Assembly: GCF_946478805.1 (NCBI RefSeq)
Contig: NZ_CAMLDC010000024.1
Coordinates: 1 to 64,000, forward strand
Direction of reading: 5' to 3'
Source of the DNA: an uncultured Fluviicola sp.
GTDB taxonomy: Bacteria; Bacteroidota; Bacteroidia; Flavobacteriales; Crocinitomicaceae
Length of the DNA stretch: 64,000 nucleotides
Shown: positions 26,978 to 35,683 of the stretch, piece by piece
How positions within the stretch are numbered: position 1 is the first letter of the stretch
How the letters are laid out: each line of letters starts with the position of its first letter
Position numbers and translations under genes: made by a program
The notes under the pieces: generated by a model
The model's input: the letters and a program-made list of their open reading frames with translations, nothing else
Database searches by the model: none
Told to the model about the DNA's origin: nothing

Positions 26978-28180
26978 ATGTCTTTGGAAGGAAAAAGGAT
27001 TCTAGTTGGTGTTACTGGCGGAATCGCAGCGTATAAAATTGCTTCCTTCGTAAGATTATTAAAAAAACAAGGGGCAGAGGTCAGATGTATGATGACTCCT
27101 GCCTCTTCTGATTTTATTACACCGCTAACTCTTTCCACTCTATCGGGATCACCTGTCGGAATTGAATTTTATGATTCCAAAACGGGTGAATGGACCAACC
27201 ATGTCGAATGGGCCTTATGGGCGGATATCCTGATTTTTGCCCCGGTTACAGCAAATTCATTGGCTAAAATGGCACATGGCTTTTCTGATAACTTTCTTTT
27301 AGCAACCTATCTGAGTGCAAAATGTCCTGTTTTTATCGCTCCGGCAATGGACCTGGATATGTATCAGCATCAGACTACCAAGGACAATATCAATCGTTTG
27401 GAATCATTCGGACACACCATCATTCCTGCAGAAAGCGGTTTTCTTGCAAGCGGACTGGAAGGGCAGGGTAGAATGGCGGAACCGGAAGTTTTGATCCAAT
27501 ACCTGGAAGATTATTTCCACAAGGATGCCCGATTCTCGGGAAAGCGTTTTTTGATCACAGCAGGACCAACCTATGAGGCAATCGATCCGGTTCGATTTAT
27601 CGGGAATCATTCTTCAGGGAAAATGGGGTTTGCATTGGCGGAAGCAGTTGCAGCGAAAGGTGGAGACGTTATTTTGATTACCGGTCCGTCAAACCTGGGT
27701 GTGAAACACAAACAGATTGAGGTATTGCGTGTAACTTCTGCGAACCAGATGTTAAATGCTGTCCAGGAAAACTGGAAAAATGTGGATTTGGGAATCTTTG
27801 CCTCGGCAGTTGCGGATTACCGACCAACAGTTGCTGAAAGTCAGAAGATCAAAAAGACGGAAGATCAGCTTCAAATTCTTTTAGAGAAGAATCCGGATAT
27901 TTTATCCTGGGCTGCCTCAAATAAGGAGAGCCAAAAGGTTGTGGGCTTTGCCTTGGAAACCCAAAACGGCATGGAATATGCTAAAGGCAAACTCGAGAAA
28001 AAGAAATTGGATGCAATTGTATTGAATGAGATGGGAGAGCCTGGAGTAGGTTTTGGAACGGATACGAATTCAGTTAAATTGCTGTTTAAAAACAATAAAA
28101 TGTGTAGCTTTGAGTTACAGTCAAAGCGAGAATTAGCTTTCTCTTTGTTGAATGAATTGATGAATAATCTATATGAATAA
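26978..28180 (+). CDS. coaBC: Phosphopantothenoylcysteine decarboxylase / phosphopantothenate-cysteine ligase
   Basis: A 400-residue bifunctional enzyme converting 4'-phosphopantothenate to 4'-phosphopantetheine in coenzyme A synthesis. The N-terminal FMN-binding CoaC half has GVTGGIAAYKIASFVRLL, the catalytic His in WTNHVEWALWAD and TANSLAKMAHGFSDN. Two signature positions deviate from E. coli Dfp: PAMNxxM is PAMDLDM and the clamp ACGxxGxGRM is ASGLEGQGRM, a pattern I associate with Bacteroidota. The CoaB half has ITAGPTYEAIDPVRFIGNHS and SGKMGFALAEA. It overlaps the next gene by 8 nt. Confidence 0.95.
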   Translation: MSLEGKRILVGVTGGIAAYKIASFVRLLKKQGAEVRCMMTPASSDFITPLTLSTLSGSPVGIEFYDSKTGEWTNHVEWALWADILIFAPVTANSLAKMAHGFSDNFLLATYLSAKCPVFIAPAMDLDMYQHQTTKDNINRLESFGHTIIPAESGFLASGLEGQGRMAEPEVLIQYLEDYFHKDARFSGKRFLITAGPTYEAIDPVRFIGNHSSGKMGFALAEAVAAKGGDVILITGPSNLGVKHKQIEVLRVTSANQMLNAVQENWKNVDLGIFASAVADYRPTVAESQKIKKTEDQLQILLEKNPDILSWAASNKESQKVVGFALETQNGMEYAKGKLEKKKLDAIVLNEMGEPGVGFGTDTNSVKLLFKNNKMCSFELQSKRELAFSLLNELMNNLYE

Positions 28181-29072
28181 AATTCTAATCCTTGTCTTTT
28201 TAGCTCTCATCACAAGAGTATATTCCCAGGAATTGAACTGCCAGGTTACACTGATTACGAATATCAAGACCGAAGTTACTTCAGCTGAAAAAGAACTGTT
28301 TACTCAGTTGAAAGAAGTAGTTACTAATTTTATGAATAGTACCCAATGGACAACTGAAAAGTTCAAAGTGGAAGAACGGATCAATTGTCAATTGCAATTA
28401 CAGATCAATACCATTAATAACGGGGAGTTTACAGGATCCATCCAGGTTCAGTCGAGCAGACCGGTTTATAATGGATCGTATAATACGACCTTATTTAATT
28501 TCCAGGATGATAACCTGGATTTCACGTATACAAGAAGCAGCCAGTTACAGTATGGGAAAAATCAGTTTCGGGATAACTTATCTTCGATTTTGGCTTTTTA
28601 TGCTTACTACATTATTGCCTTGGATTTTGATTCGTTTTCAAAACAAGGAGGGACCAAGTATTTCCAGGAAGCACAGCAAATTGTGACCAATGCACAAACT
28701 GCTTCCGGTAAAGGATGGAAATCCAACGAGCAGGGAAAGAAAAACAGGTATTGGTTGGTGGAGAATGCGCTTCAACAATTATTTGAACCGCTCAGAGAGT
28801 GTTATTACGAGTATCACCGTTTGGGAATGGATCATCTCTATGACAAACCTGAAGATGCGAAAAAAGCAATCTATTCAGCCTTGGAAAAACTTTCTAAAGT
28901 TTCTGCAGCCCGACCGAATACAATTAACATCATCAATTTTGCGTACTGCAAGTTGAATGAATTGAAAAATCTTTATTCTGTCGCATCACCTGAGGAAAAA
29001 ACTCAGATTGTAACTGTATTGAAGAAGATAGATCCCACCAATTCAACCAAGTACGAAGAAATTTTGAACTGA
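28173..29072 (+). CDS. DUF4835 family exported protein
   Basis: A 299-residue protein with a signal peptide (MNKILILVFLALITRVYSQ), then the DUF4835 family body: ELNCQVTLITNIKTEV, FKVEERINCQLQLQI, SSRPVYNGSYNTTLFNFQD and YGKNQFRDNLSSILAFYAYY. The function is unknown, but the gene is consistently placed between coaBC and recN in this phylum. Start and stop overlap its neighbours (8 nt with coaBC, 1 nt with recN), so translational coupling is likely. Predicted periplasmic. Confidence 0.9.
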   Translation: MNKILILVFLALITRVYSQELNCQVTLITNIKTEVTSAEKELFTQLKEVVTNFMNSTQWTTEKFKVEERINCQLQLQINTINNGEFTGSIQVQSSRPVYNGSYNTTLFNFQDDNLDFTYTRSSQLQYGKNQFRDNLSSILAFYAYYIIALDFDSFSKQGGTKYFQEAQQIVTNAQTASGKGWKSNEQGKKNRYWLVENALQQLFEPLRECYYEYHRLGMDHLYDKPEDAKKAIYSALEKLSKVSAARPNTINIINFAYCKLNELKNLYSVASPEEKTQIVTVLKKIDPTNSTKYEEILN

Positions 29073-30718
29073 TGTTGAAATCACTTTCCGTTCAGAACTT
29101 CGCTCTAATTGAACATGTTTCCCTTCAGTTTCAGGATGGGTTGCATGTCATTACAGGGGAAACCGGATCCGGGAAATCCATATTATTGGGTGCGTTGAAC
29201 CTGATTCTCGGTGAACGTTCCGATTTTTCCGTAATCCGCAATCCGGAAAAGAAAACCATCGTGGAGGCAATCTTTCAATTGAATGAGGGCTTCAGGGATT
29301 GGTTTGTCCGGGAAGATATTGATTGGGAATCCGAAACGGTTATTCGAAGAGAGATCACCAGTCAGGGAAAATCTCGTTCATTCATCAATGATACTCCTGT
29401 GCAGTTGAGCCAGTTGAAGGAATTGACGGAACAATTGGTTTACATCCACTCTCAACATGAGACGCTGGAAATCAAGAAAGCAAAGTTTCAGTTCGATTTA
29501 TTGGATTCATATGCGGACAGTTTGGACCTGGCTCAGGATGTAGCATCGATTTACAGCCAGGTACAACGGCTAAAAGTCACGAAGGAACAATTGGAATCCT
29601 CCAAATCAAATCAATTGCAGGAATTGGATTACATCCGATTTCAACTGAATGAAATCCGGCAATTGAACCTGGATCAGGTGGACTATGCGGGTTTGGAGAA
29701 TGATTTTAATAAATTGTCCAAACTGGATGATTTGAAGGAAGCTTATTCTTCAATCGTCAATGCAATAGAGTTGGAAAATGGTGCCACCGATTCGCTTCGC
29801 AGATTGAAAACGCATATTGACAGGTGGAAGAGTGCAGATACGGATTTGAGTGCAATTTCGGTGAGATTGCAGGATGTGATTGCTGAATTGGAAGACATAT
29901 CCAGGGATTCTGACAGACAATTGAACCAGATGGAAAGTGATCCTGAAGCGCTCTTTCGTTTGACCGAATCACTTGATGAGTACAATAAGATCCTGAAAAA
30001 ACATCACTTTTCGACGCAGGAGGAATTGAGCCGGTATTCCGAGTCGCTTGAAACCAAACTGGACGATTTCAATTTTTCAGATGAGCGTATTGCAGAGTTG
30101 ACCAAAGAAATAGAAGAAAAAGAAAAGGAATTGGTACAATTGGCGACCCGGCTGTTTGATAAGCGTTCAGCAGTTATTCCAAAGCTGGAAAGTTATTTGC
30201 TGGAGTTGCTGAGTGAAATGAAAATGGAATATTCCAGGTTTCAGATTTTGCTCACCCGTTCTGAAAAGTTAGATTCCAATGGAGGAATGAGCATCCAGAT
30301 ATTGTTCTCTGCAAATAAAGGATTGGAATTGAAACCGATTGAAAAAGCAGCAAGTGGTGGAGAGTTATCTCGTGTAATGTTAGCTATTCAATTGATCATG
30401 AGTGAGAAAAAGTCGCTTCCAACTTTGATTTTGGATGAAATTGATACAGGAGTCTCCGGAGAAGTGGCCTTGCGAATGGGGAAATTATTGAAACAAATGG
30501 GCAAGCATTTACAGGTTTTTGCAATTACACACCTTGCCCAGGTTGCCGCAAAAGGGGATTATCACCTGGAAGTTTCGAAATCGCATGCAAACAGTCAGAC
30601 GATCTCTGAAATTCGCCTTTTAAATGATGTTGAACGGATTGAAGCTCTTGCTAAGCTTATTTCGGGTGAACAAGTTACGGATTTGGCACGCTCTTCTGCG
30701 ATAGAACTGATGAATTGA
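29072..30718 (+). CDS. recN: DNA repair protein RecN
   Basis: A 548-residue SMC-like ATPase that acts early in double-strand-break repair. Walker A is GETGSGKSILLGALNLILG, followed by the QLVYIHSQHETLEI segment typical of RecN. The coiled-coil middle spans residues about 150-370. The signature is KAASGGELSRVMLAIQLI, Walker B LPTLILDEIDTGVSGEVA and the His switch FAITHLAQVAA. Length and domain order are normal. Last gene of the bamD cluster. Confidence 0.96.
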   Translation: MLKSLSVQNFALIEHVSLQFQDGLHVITGETGSGKSILLGALNLILGERSDFSVIRNPEKKTIVEAIFQLNEGFRDWFVREDIDWESETVIRREITSQGKSRSFINDTPVQLSQLKELTEQLVYIHSQHETLEIKKAKFQFDLLDSYADSLDLAQDVASIYSQVQRLKVTKEQLESSKSNQLQELDYIRFQLNEIRQLNLDQVDYAGLENDFNKLSKLDDLKEAYSSIVNAIELENGATDSLRRLKTHIDRWKSADTDLSAISVRLQDVIAELEDISRDSDRQLNQMESDPEALFRLTESLDEYNKILKKHHFSTQEELSRYSESLETKLDDFNFSDERIAELTKEIEEKEKELVQLATRLFDKRSAVIPKLESYLLELLSEMKMEYSRFQILLTRSEKLDSNGGMSIQILFSANKGLELKPIEKAASGGELSRVMLAIQLIMSEKKSLPTLILDEIDTGVSGEVALRMGKLLKQMGKHLQVFAITHLAQVAAKGDYHLEVSKSHANSQTISEIRLLNDVERIEALAKLISGEQVTDLARSSAIELMN

Positions 30719-30849
30719 TCCTATTACGAATTCCTAATACCGAATTACGATTAATTTAAATTTCGCAATTCATAATTTGGTTAATTATCTAACAAATCCA
30801 CAACCCCCGGTCTTTCTTTCCGTATCTTTACTAAATAAATACACGAATT

Positions 30850-31212
30850 ATGTTCAAGATCGTTTGGTTAACACTTTCGCTTGCTACTACAAGCTTTACT
30901 TCGAGAGCATCGGTTTCCGATCCATCGGTTTATTCCAACGCCGGAGAAGTCATCAAAATGCGTGTACAAGGACATCGTGTAGATTGTCACCCGGATTCCG
31001 ATGATACCCGACAATGTTTCCTGGTTCAGAAGGAAGCGAGTATAGGGATGGAAAGCTGGGAAGTTTTACAACAACCTATCGAGGGATTCAACTTCGAAGA
31101 AGGTTATACTTATGATTTGATCGTGAAGGTTGATGTATTGCAGGACAAGACCGGTCCGGATCGGTTCAAGCACACATTGGTTCAAATAATTTCGAAAATC
31201 AAAGAGTCTTAA
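30850..31212 (+). CDS. DUF4377 family exported protein
   Basis: A 120-residue secreted or periplasmic protein. After a signal peptide (MFKIVWLTLSLATTSFTSRA) comes a single DUF4377-type domain: IKMRVQGHRVDCHPDS, TRQCFLVQKEA, WEVLQQPIEGFNFEEGYTYDLIVKV. The two Cys residues fit the family. Function unknown. The 131-nt gap upstream contains AT-rich text of the AATTCGTAATT type also seen near 62995. Confidence 0.75.
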   Translation: MFKIVWLTLSLATTSFTSRASVSDPSVYSNAGEVIKMRVQGHRVDCHPDSDDTRQCFLVQKEASIGMESWEVLQQPIEGFNFEEGYTYDLIVKVDVLQDKTGPDRFKHTLVQIISKIKES

Positions 31213-31237
31213 TTACTTTTTCTCCTATCTTTAAATT

Positions 31238-31672
31238 ATGGAGAAGAAATGGGTAATTACCGGATTGCTATTGATACTGATTGCAATCATTTTTGGTGCT
31301 TTCGGAGCGCACGGGTTAAAAACGCTCTTGGAACCTAAGGATGTTCCATTGACTTTTGACTTGGCAAAGAAAAATCAGGATATCCTGACTTCTTTCGAGA
31401 CAGGAACAAGGTATCAATTTTTTCAAGGCTTGGGATTCCTGATCATTCCCTTTGTCCTTATACGTTTTGGCATTAAAGGAAAGACGATTTTCTTTTTGAT
31501 CTTATCGGGTACCATTTTATTTTCAGGAAGTATTTATGGACTAACCTATTCGAAAGTTCACATGGGTGGCTCCCTATCCAAAGTATTTGGTCCGATCACG
31601 CCAATTGGTGGACTCCTGATGATCCTCGGATGGACTTGGTTGCTGATTCAAGTAATTCGGTCACGTAATTAA
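31238..31672 (+). CDS. DUF423 family membrane protein
   Basis: A 144-residue inner-membrane protein with four hydrophobic segments. The N-terminus WVITGLLLILIAIIFGAFGAHGL, with its AFGAHGL motif, is diagnostic for DUF423 (YgdD-type). The C-terminal GPITPIGGLLMILGW segment fits too. Function unknown. The stop codon overlaps the start of the next gene by one base (TAATG). Confidence 0.88.
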   Translation: MEKKWVITGLLLILIAIIFGAFGAHGLKTLLEPKDVPLTFDLAKKNQDILTSFETGTRYQFFQGLGFLIIPFVLIRFGIKGKTIFFLILSGTILFSGSIYGLTYSKVHMGGSLSKVFGPITPIGGLLMILGWTWLLIQVIRSRN

Positions 31673-32445
31673 TGAAATTTTCAGCGACGATATTAGGTTC
31701 GGGAACGTCACAGGGAATTCCGGTAATTGCCTGTGAATGTCATGTGTGCACTTCTGAAAAGATCGAGGATAATCGCTTGCGTTGTTCCGTCCTACTGGAA
31801 ATTGCCGGAAAAAACTATGTCATTGATGCCGGTCCGGATTTCAGACAACAAATGTTGAAGTTTAAAGTGAAAAGCCTGGAAGCAGTGCTGTTTACGCATG
31901 AACATAAGGATCACATGGCGGGTTTGGATGATGTGAGGGCGTTCAACTTCATTGAGCGCAGAGATATGGATATTTATTGCTCAAAAGCTGTTGAAACGGC
32001 TCTAAGACGCGAATACCATTATGCTTTTGAAGAAGAAAAGTATCCTGGAATTCCCCAGCTGAACATCATCAATATTGAGAACAAACCATTCAAACTTTCC
32101 GGTACGATTCCCGTAGTTCCGGTTGAAGTCATGCACTATTTCATGCCTGTTTTAGGTTTCAGGCTGGGCGACTTTGCTTATATAACAGATGCTAAAACGG
32201 TCGAATCAAAGGAGATAGAGAAGTTGAAAGGTGTAAAAGTGTTAATTATCAATGCTTTAAGAAGAGAACCGCATATTTCTCATTTCAATTTGGAAGAAGC
32301 GTTGAATTTTATAGATCAGGTGAAACCCGAAAGAGCATATCTGACCCATATTTCTCACTTATTCGGTACCCACGAAGAAATTGAAAGCGAATTACCTCCT
32401 CATGTTTTTGCTGCCTTTGATGGACTGAAATTTGACTTCGATTAG
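31672..32445 (+). CDS. MBL-fold metallohydrolase (PhnP-like)
   Basis: A 257-residue metallo-beta-lactamase-fold phosphodiesterase. It starts GSGTSQGIPVIACECHVC, with the Cys-containing insertion seen in PhnP-like proteins, and carries DAGPDFRQQML, the metal motif THEHKDHMAGLDD, and later His/Asp ligands in YITDAKTV and LTHISHLFG. PhnP hydrolyses cyclic ribose phosphates, but many Bacteroidota homologues are uncharacterised, so the substrate is open. Translationally coupled to the DUF423 gene. Confidence 0.88.
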   Translation: MKFSATILGSGTSQGIPVIACECHVCTSEKIEDNRLRCSVLLEIAGKNYVIDAGPDFRQQMLKFKVKSLEAVLFTHEHKDHMAGLDDVRAFNFIERRDMDIYCSKAVETALRREYHYAFEEEKYPGIPQLNIINIENKPFKLSGTIPVVPVEVMHYFMPVLGFRLGDFAYITDAKTVESKEIEKLKGVKVLIINALRREPHISHFNLEEALNFIDQVKPERAYLTHISHLFGTHEEIESELPPHVFAAFDGLKFDFD

Positions 32446-32518
32446 TCATTTTACTTATAGGTAAAAGAAGTAATATTTTGGAATTCAGCAGATTTCAAAC
32501 CGGGACAGGAAATATTCC

Positions 32519-32548
32519 TTGTAGGCTTGAAATTAAATTCTAAATTTG
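32519..32548 (+). promoter_or_regulatory. fabI promoter (TTG-N19-TAAATTTG)
   Basis: TTG at 32519-32521 and TAAATTTG at 32541-32548, 19 nt apart, 18 nt before the fabI ATG. Full match to the Bacteroidota consensus. Confidence 0.65.
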
Positions 32549-32566
32549 TTCTCAAATCAAACAATT

Positions 32567-33376
32567 ATGTCAAAATTATTGGAAGGAAAACGTGGAATCA
32601 TCACAGGAGCATTGGACCAAAATTCAATTGCCTGGAAGGTTGCTGAAAAGGCACATGAACACGGTGCTACGTTTGTTTTAACGAATGCTCCAATTGCAAT
32701 GCGAATGGGAGAAATAAATGAATTGGCTGCAAAGACAAATTCGACCATTATCCCAGCTGATGCAACAAGTATAGACGATTTGAAAAAACTTTTCACCGAG
32801 GCTCAGGAAGTCTTAGGTGGTAAAATTGACTTTGTATTGCATTCCATCGGTATGAGTGTGAATATTCGCAAGAATATCCCTTACCAGGATTTGAATTATG
32901 ACTTTTTTCAAAAGGGAATTGATGTTTCCGCATTATCACTGCATAAAATGCTTTCAGTAGCAAAAAACATGGATGCGATTAATGAGTGGGGAAGCGTGGT
33001 TGCTTTAACGTATGCAGCTGCTCAAAGAACTTATCCGTTCTACACAGATATGGCTGATATCAAAGCGATGTTGGAATCAATTGCAAGAAGTTTTGGATAT
33101 CATTACGGTTTGGAGAAAAAAGTACGTATTAATACGGTTTCCCAATCTCCTACCAAAACAACAGCTGGTTCCGGAATTAAAGGATTCGGTGATTTCTACG
33201 ATTATGCAGATGCAATTGCTCCATTAGGAAATGCAAGTGCGGAGGATTGTGCAAATTACTGTATTTCTCTGTTCTCTGACCTGACACGTATGGTTACCAT
33301 GCAAAACTTATTCCATGACGGTGGTTATTCCACAACGGGCGTGAGTGATATCATTATGGAAAAAATGGGAATTTAA
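32567..33376 (+). CDS. fabI: Enoyl-[acyl-carrier-protein] reductase (NADH)
   Basis: FabI catalyses the last reduction step of fatty-acid elongation. Start at 32567 (MSKLLEGKRGIITGALDQNS); the longer form adds seven residues overlapping the promoter. Features of the 269-residue divergent SDR are the NAD-binding GALDQNSIAWKVAEKAHEHGA, LHSIGMSVNIRK, and the Tyr-x6-Lys active site in YTDMADIKAMLES, where the Lys anchors NADH. VSQSPTKTTAGSGIKGF follows. Bacteroidota FabI proteins share the LTNAPIAMRMG segment. It is expressed from its own consensus promoter and followed by a palindrome. Confidence 0.94.
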   Translation: MSKLLEGKRGIITGALDQNSIAWKVAEKAHEHGATFVLTNAPIAMRMGEINELAAKTNSTIIPADATSIDDLKKLFTEAQEVLGGKIDFVLHSIGMSVNIRKNIPYQDLNYDFFQKGIDVSALSLHKMLSVAKNMDAINEWGSVVALTYAAAQRTYPFYTDMADIKAMLESIARSFGYHYGLEKKVRINTVSQSPTKTTAGSGIKGFGDFYDYADAIAPLGNASAEDCANYCISLFSDLTRMVTMQNLFHDGGYSTTGVSDIIMEKMGI

Positions 33377-33404
33377 TTCTCTTAAAATAAAATATTGAAT
33401 AAAA

Positions 33405-33442
33405 ACCAAGTGGGGATGTGATTAATCGCGTCCCCACTTGGT
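33405..33442. repeat. 38-bp palindrome, repeat family member 3
   Basis: Left arm ACCAAGTGGGGATGTGATT, right arm AATCGCGTCCCCACTTGGT. The two mismatches both become G-U pairs in RNA, so the 19-bp stem is kept. It lies after fabI where a terminator is expected, and shares the GTRGGSNYGYGAT core with the elements at 21143 and 23614. Confidence 0.8.
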
Positions 33443-33505
33443 ATACACTAATTACTACTTTAGTAACGTTATTCAAAAAAAACATTACTACAAGAAACGG
33501 GACCT

Positions 33506-34135
33506 ATGAAAAAGAGATGCATCTTACTGTTCGTGATTCTCTCATGCCAGACCTTTGCTCAAGACCTGCCATTGAAGGGTGGAAGAGGAGGTATACTATC
33601 CTTTGGACAGAGAACAACCTTAAGCACATTCAATGGAGATCACGAACGGCCGGCAATCGGGTTGGGAGGACAAATGAGGCTTCAATTGTCCGACAGGGTG
33701 AATACCGAATGGTTTATGGACTATTTACCGGTTACAAACGAATACACCAGAAGAAATGACTTGCATATCGGTTGGAGTGTGATGTTCTACCTGTTAAGTA
33801 ATCCGACACCGAAAGTTCAACCATACATTGTGGCCGGACATTGTTTTGACCGGACCCTGCAAACAGAATTAGCGAATCGAAGTAATAAGATCGAGCGCTG
33901 GAGCAGTGCTGTCCAGGGTGGATTAGGTGTGCATTTCAATCTGACACCCCGTTTTGACGTATCACTTTCCAGTCAGTATATGATTCATTTGGGAACGGAT
34001 ATTCATTCACATGTCGAGGAGGATGGAAGTGTGCTTTTTGAAAAACACAAGGGAGGTTCATTGGAAGGGCATTTATTGACTTCATTAACGTTAAACTATA
34101 AACTGGCAGACTTATGGAAATCAAAAAGAAAATAA
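33506..34135 (+). CDS. Predicted outer-membrane beta-barrel protein
   Basis: A 209-residue exported protein (signal MKKRCILLFVILSCQTFAQ) with alternating amphipathic strands: LGGQMRLQLSDRVNTEWFMD, LHIGWSVMFYLL, QPYIVAGHCFD, SSAVQGGLGVHFNLTPRFDVSL and LLTSLTLNYKL. These fit a small OmpA-type or OMP_b-brl barrel. No catalytic motif is visible. The last 22 nt overlap the next gene, which encodes another barrel, so they are probably translated from one mRNA. Confidence 0.7.
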   Translation: MKKRCILLFVILSCQTFAQDLPLKGGRGGILSFGQRTTLSTFNGDHERPAIGLGGQMRLQLSDRVNTEWFMDYLPVTNEYTRRNDLHIGWSVMFYLLSNPTPKVQPYIVAGHCFDRTLQTELANRSNKIERWSSAVQGGLGVHFNLTPRFDVSLSSQYMIHLGTDIHSHVEEDGSVLFEKHKGGSLEGHLLTSLTLNYKLADLWKSKRK

Positions 34136-34677
34136 GCTTCCTGATCTTTGGTTTCCTGGCCATTGGAAGTTTAACACACGCCCAGATCCTGGCTGAAGGT
34201 CAGCGAGCCGGATTGTTGCAGACAACCGGAAGTATTTATCCATCTCAGCAATTGAATACGAAAGGATTGAATTTATATGTCGGTGGGTACATGAATTATC
34301 ATTTCGATGACAAGTACAGTTTCAGAGGAGATATTTATCAATTCATCGGTGCACAGTCGAAACCCGGATATGTGAATGATCACTTGCAGGTTCAGGCAGG
34401 ATTCATGCGGTATTTCCCTGTAAAGCGACTGGATCCTTTTGTCGGAGTCCAGGTAGGTTTTTCAGCTATTCAGACAAATGAAAGAAGTGAACGGATCTAC
34501 AACTCTGCATTTGCTGTAAAAGCAGGTTTGAATTATCATGTCTATAAATTCTTTTATTTCTTTCTGGAATGCCAATACATCCATCAAACAGATCCCTGGC
34601 ATGCAAGGCCGCTGGATCAATTTATGGGAACCGGTGGACTTGGCTTTCAATTGCCTTGTAAGAACGTCAGACAATAG
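34114..34677 (+). CDS. Predicted outer-membrane beta-barrel protein
   Basis: A 187-residue exported protein with signal peptide (IKKKISFLIFGFLAIGSLTHAQ) and a predicted eight-stranded barrel: LNLYVGGYMNYHFDDKYSFR, LQVQAGFMRYFP, LDPFVGVQVGFSAIQ and FFLECQYIHQTDP, ending GTGGLGFQLPC rather than the usual terminal Phe. It begins inside the 3' end of the preceding barrel gene (22-nt overlap in a different frame). The two may be functionally paired, though sequence similarity between them is limited. Confidence 0.7.
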   Translation: MEIKKKISFLIFGFLAIGSLTHAQILAEGQRAGLLQTTGSIYPSQQLNTKGLNLYVGGYMNYHFDDKYSFRGDIYQFIGAQSKPGYVNDHLQVQAGFMRYFPVKRLDPFVGVQVGFSAIQTNERSERIYNSAFAVKAGLNYHVYKFFYFFLECQYIHQTDPWHARPLDQFMGTGGLGFQLPCKNVRQ

Positions 34678-34680
34678 CTC

Positions 34681-35598
34681 TTATCCGCCCCAATCGCAAT
34701 TTTGCTCCGGATCCGAGCAATTGAATTGCAAAGCAGGATCTTCCTTGTCTCTTTCAATTGATTGTTTGAGGAGCAGGATTTCATGCGCTTCAGGATACGA
34801 TAGGATTTTTGTTTTCAGGATACGGTTTATCTCTGCTAACACAACCTGTTTAGGAAACATGTAAATGCGGTGTTCCATATCGTGGATCACGCGTTCGCGG
34901 AGAGTCAATAAATCTTTTTTAAACAGGTCACTTTTTTGGATCACTTTGAACGAGGATTCAAGGAAGAGGTAGTTATTGGTATCACCCAAGAGAGAACCTC
35001 CGCCATAATCCCATGTGCGTTCGAAAAAGTTGAGCCAACCCGGTTCATGTCTTCCTTGATCTCCTTCTGCCATGATCTTTAAATTCATAAAATCATCATC
35101 CGCTTTTCCTTTTGTGTACAAAGCTAATTTTTGCAAATCAAGGAAATTGTAGTCCATCACGAACTCGGTACATTCTGCTTCACAGGAAGATCGCAATGCA
35201 AACGATTTATTAATGAAGTTCATAGCTTCCATTCCAGTGTAACCATCAGGGTATTTTGTCGAAACGGCTTTTTCAACAGCTTGAAATACACTTTTTCCAT
35301 TGTGGTACACACGTGCAAAATCGGCATCGGTCTGAACAAGTGCCAGGTCATTTAGATAGGAGACAAGCAAGTCGGCGGTTTTTTTAGGAAGAAGGGTAGT
35401 TAGTTTTTTTAATTGTGCAGGATTCAGGTCGCGAACGACAGGATTTCGTTTTGGAATCGTATCCTCATTTATTTCTTCCGTTTTGGTTTCGGCAACTTCA
35501 GTACTTGATTTGGTTTTATCAGGATTGCTCTTTTTTGTATTGCTTGAACAACCCAGTGCAATTGAGCAAATAGAAAAGAGGAATAACAGTTGTTTCAT
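34681..35598 (-). CDS. Putative lipoprotein, unknown function
   Basis: A 305-residue lipoprotein (MKQLLFLFSICSIALGCSS, lipobox ALGC) with a Lys/Ser/Thr/Glu linker to about residue 50. The mature domain is helical, with FARVYHNGKSVFQAVE, SSCEAECTEFVMDYNFLDLQKL and GRHEPGWLNFFERTWDYGGGS, and four or more Cys including CSDPEQNC near the end. The family is not recognised. It is convergent with the barrel genes, its stop lying 4 nt beyond theirs. Confidence 0.65.
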   Translation of the reverse strand: MKQLLFLFSICSIALGCSSNTKKSNPDKTKSSTEVAETKTEEINEDTIPKRNPVVRDLNPAQLKKLTTLLPKKTADLLVSYLNDLALVQTDADFARVYHNGKSVFQAVEKAVSTKYPDGYTGMEAMNFINKSFALRSSCEAECTEFVMDYNFLDLQKLALYTKGKADDDFMNLKIMAEGDQGRHEPGWLNFFERTWDYGGGSLLGDTNNYLFLESSFKVIQKSDLFKKDLLTLRERVIHDMEHRIYMFPKQVVLAEINRILKTKILSYPEAHEILLLKQSIERDKEDPALQFNCSDPEQNCDWGG

Positions 35599-35639
35599 AG
35601 AGAAAGTAAAAATAATGTCAATCTAAATTACATTATTTT

Positions 35640-35647
35640 TAAGTTTG
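35640..35647 (+). promoter_or_regulatory. Candidate -7 element (TAAGTTTG) of metallopeptidase-like gene
   Basis: Matches TAnnTTTG, 36 nt upstream of the ATG at 35684, in the short gap between two divergent genes. Confidence 0.4.
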
Positions 35648-35683
35648 GTATCATAAAATAATCCTTCGTTCGTTAAAGTAGAA

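Noticed and set aside
33418..33759. A 113-codon open frame overlapping the first barrel gene.
   Set aside because: Starts inside the palindrome at 33405 and overlaps a gene with a clear signal peptide and beta strands.
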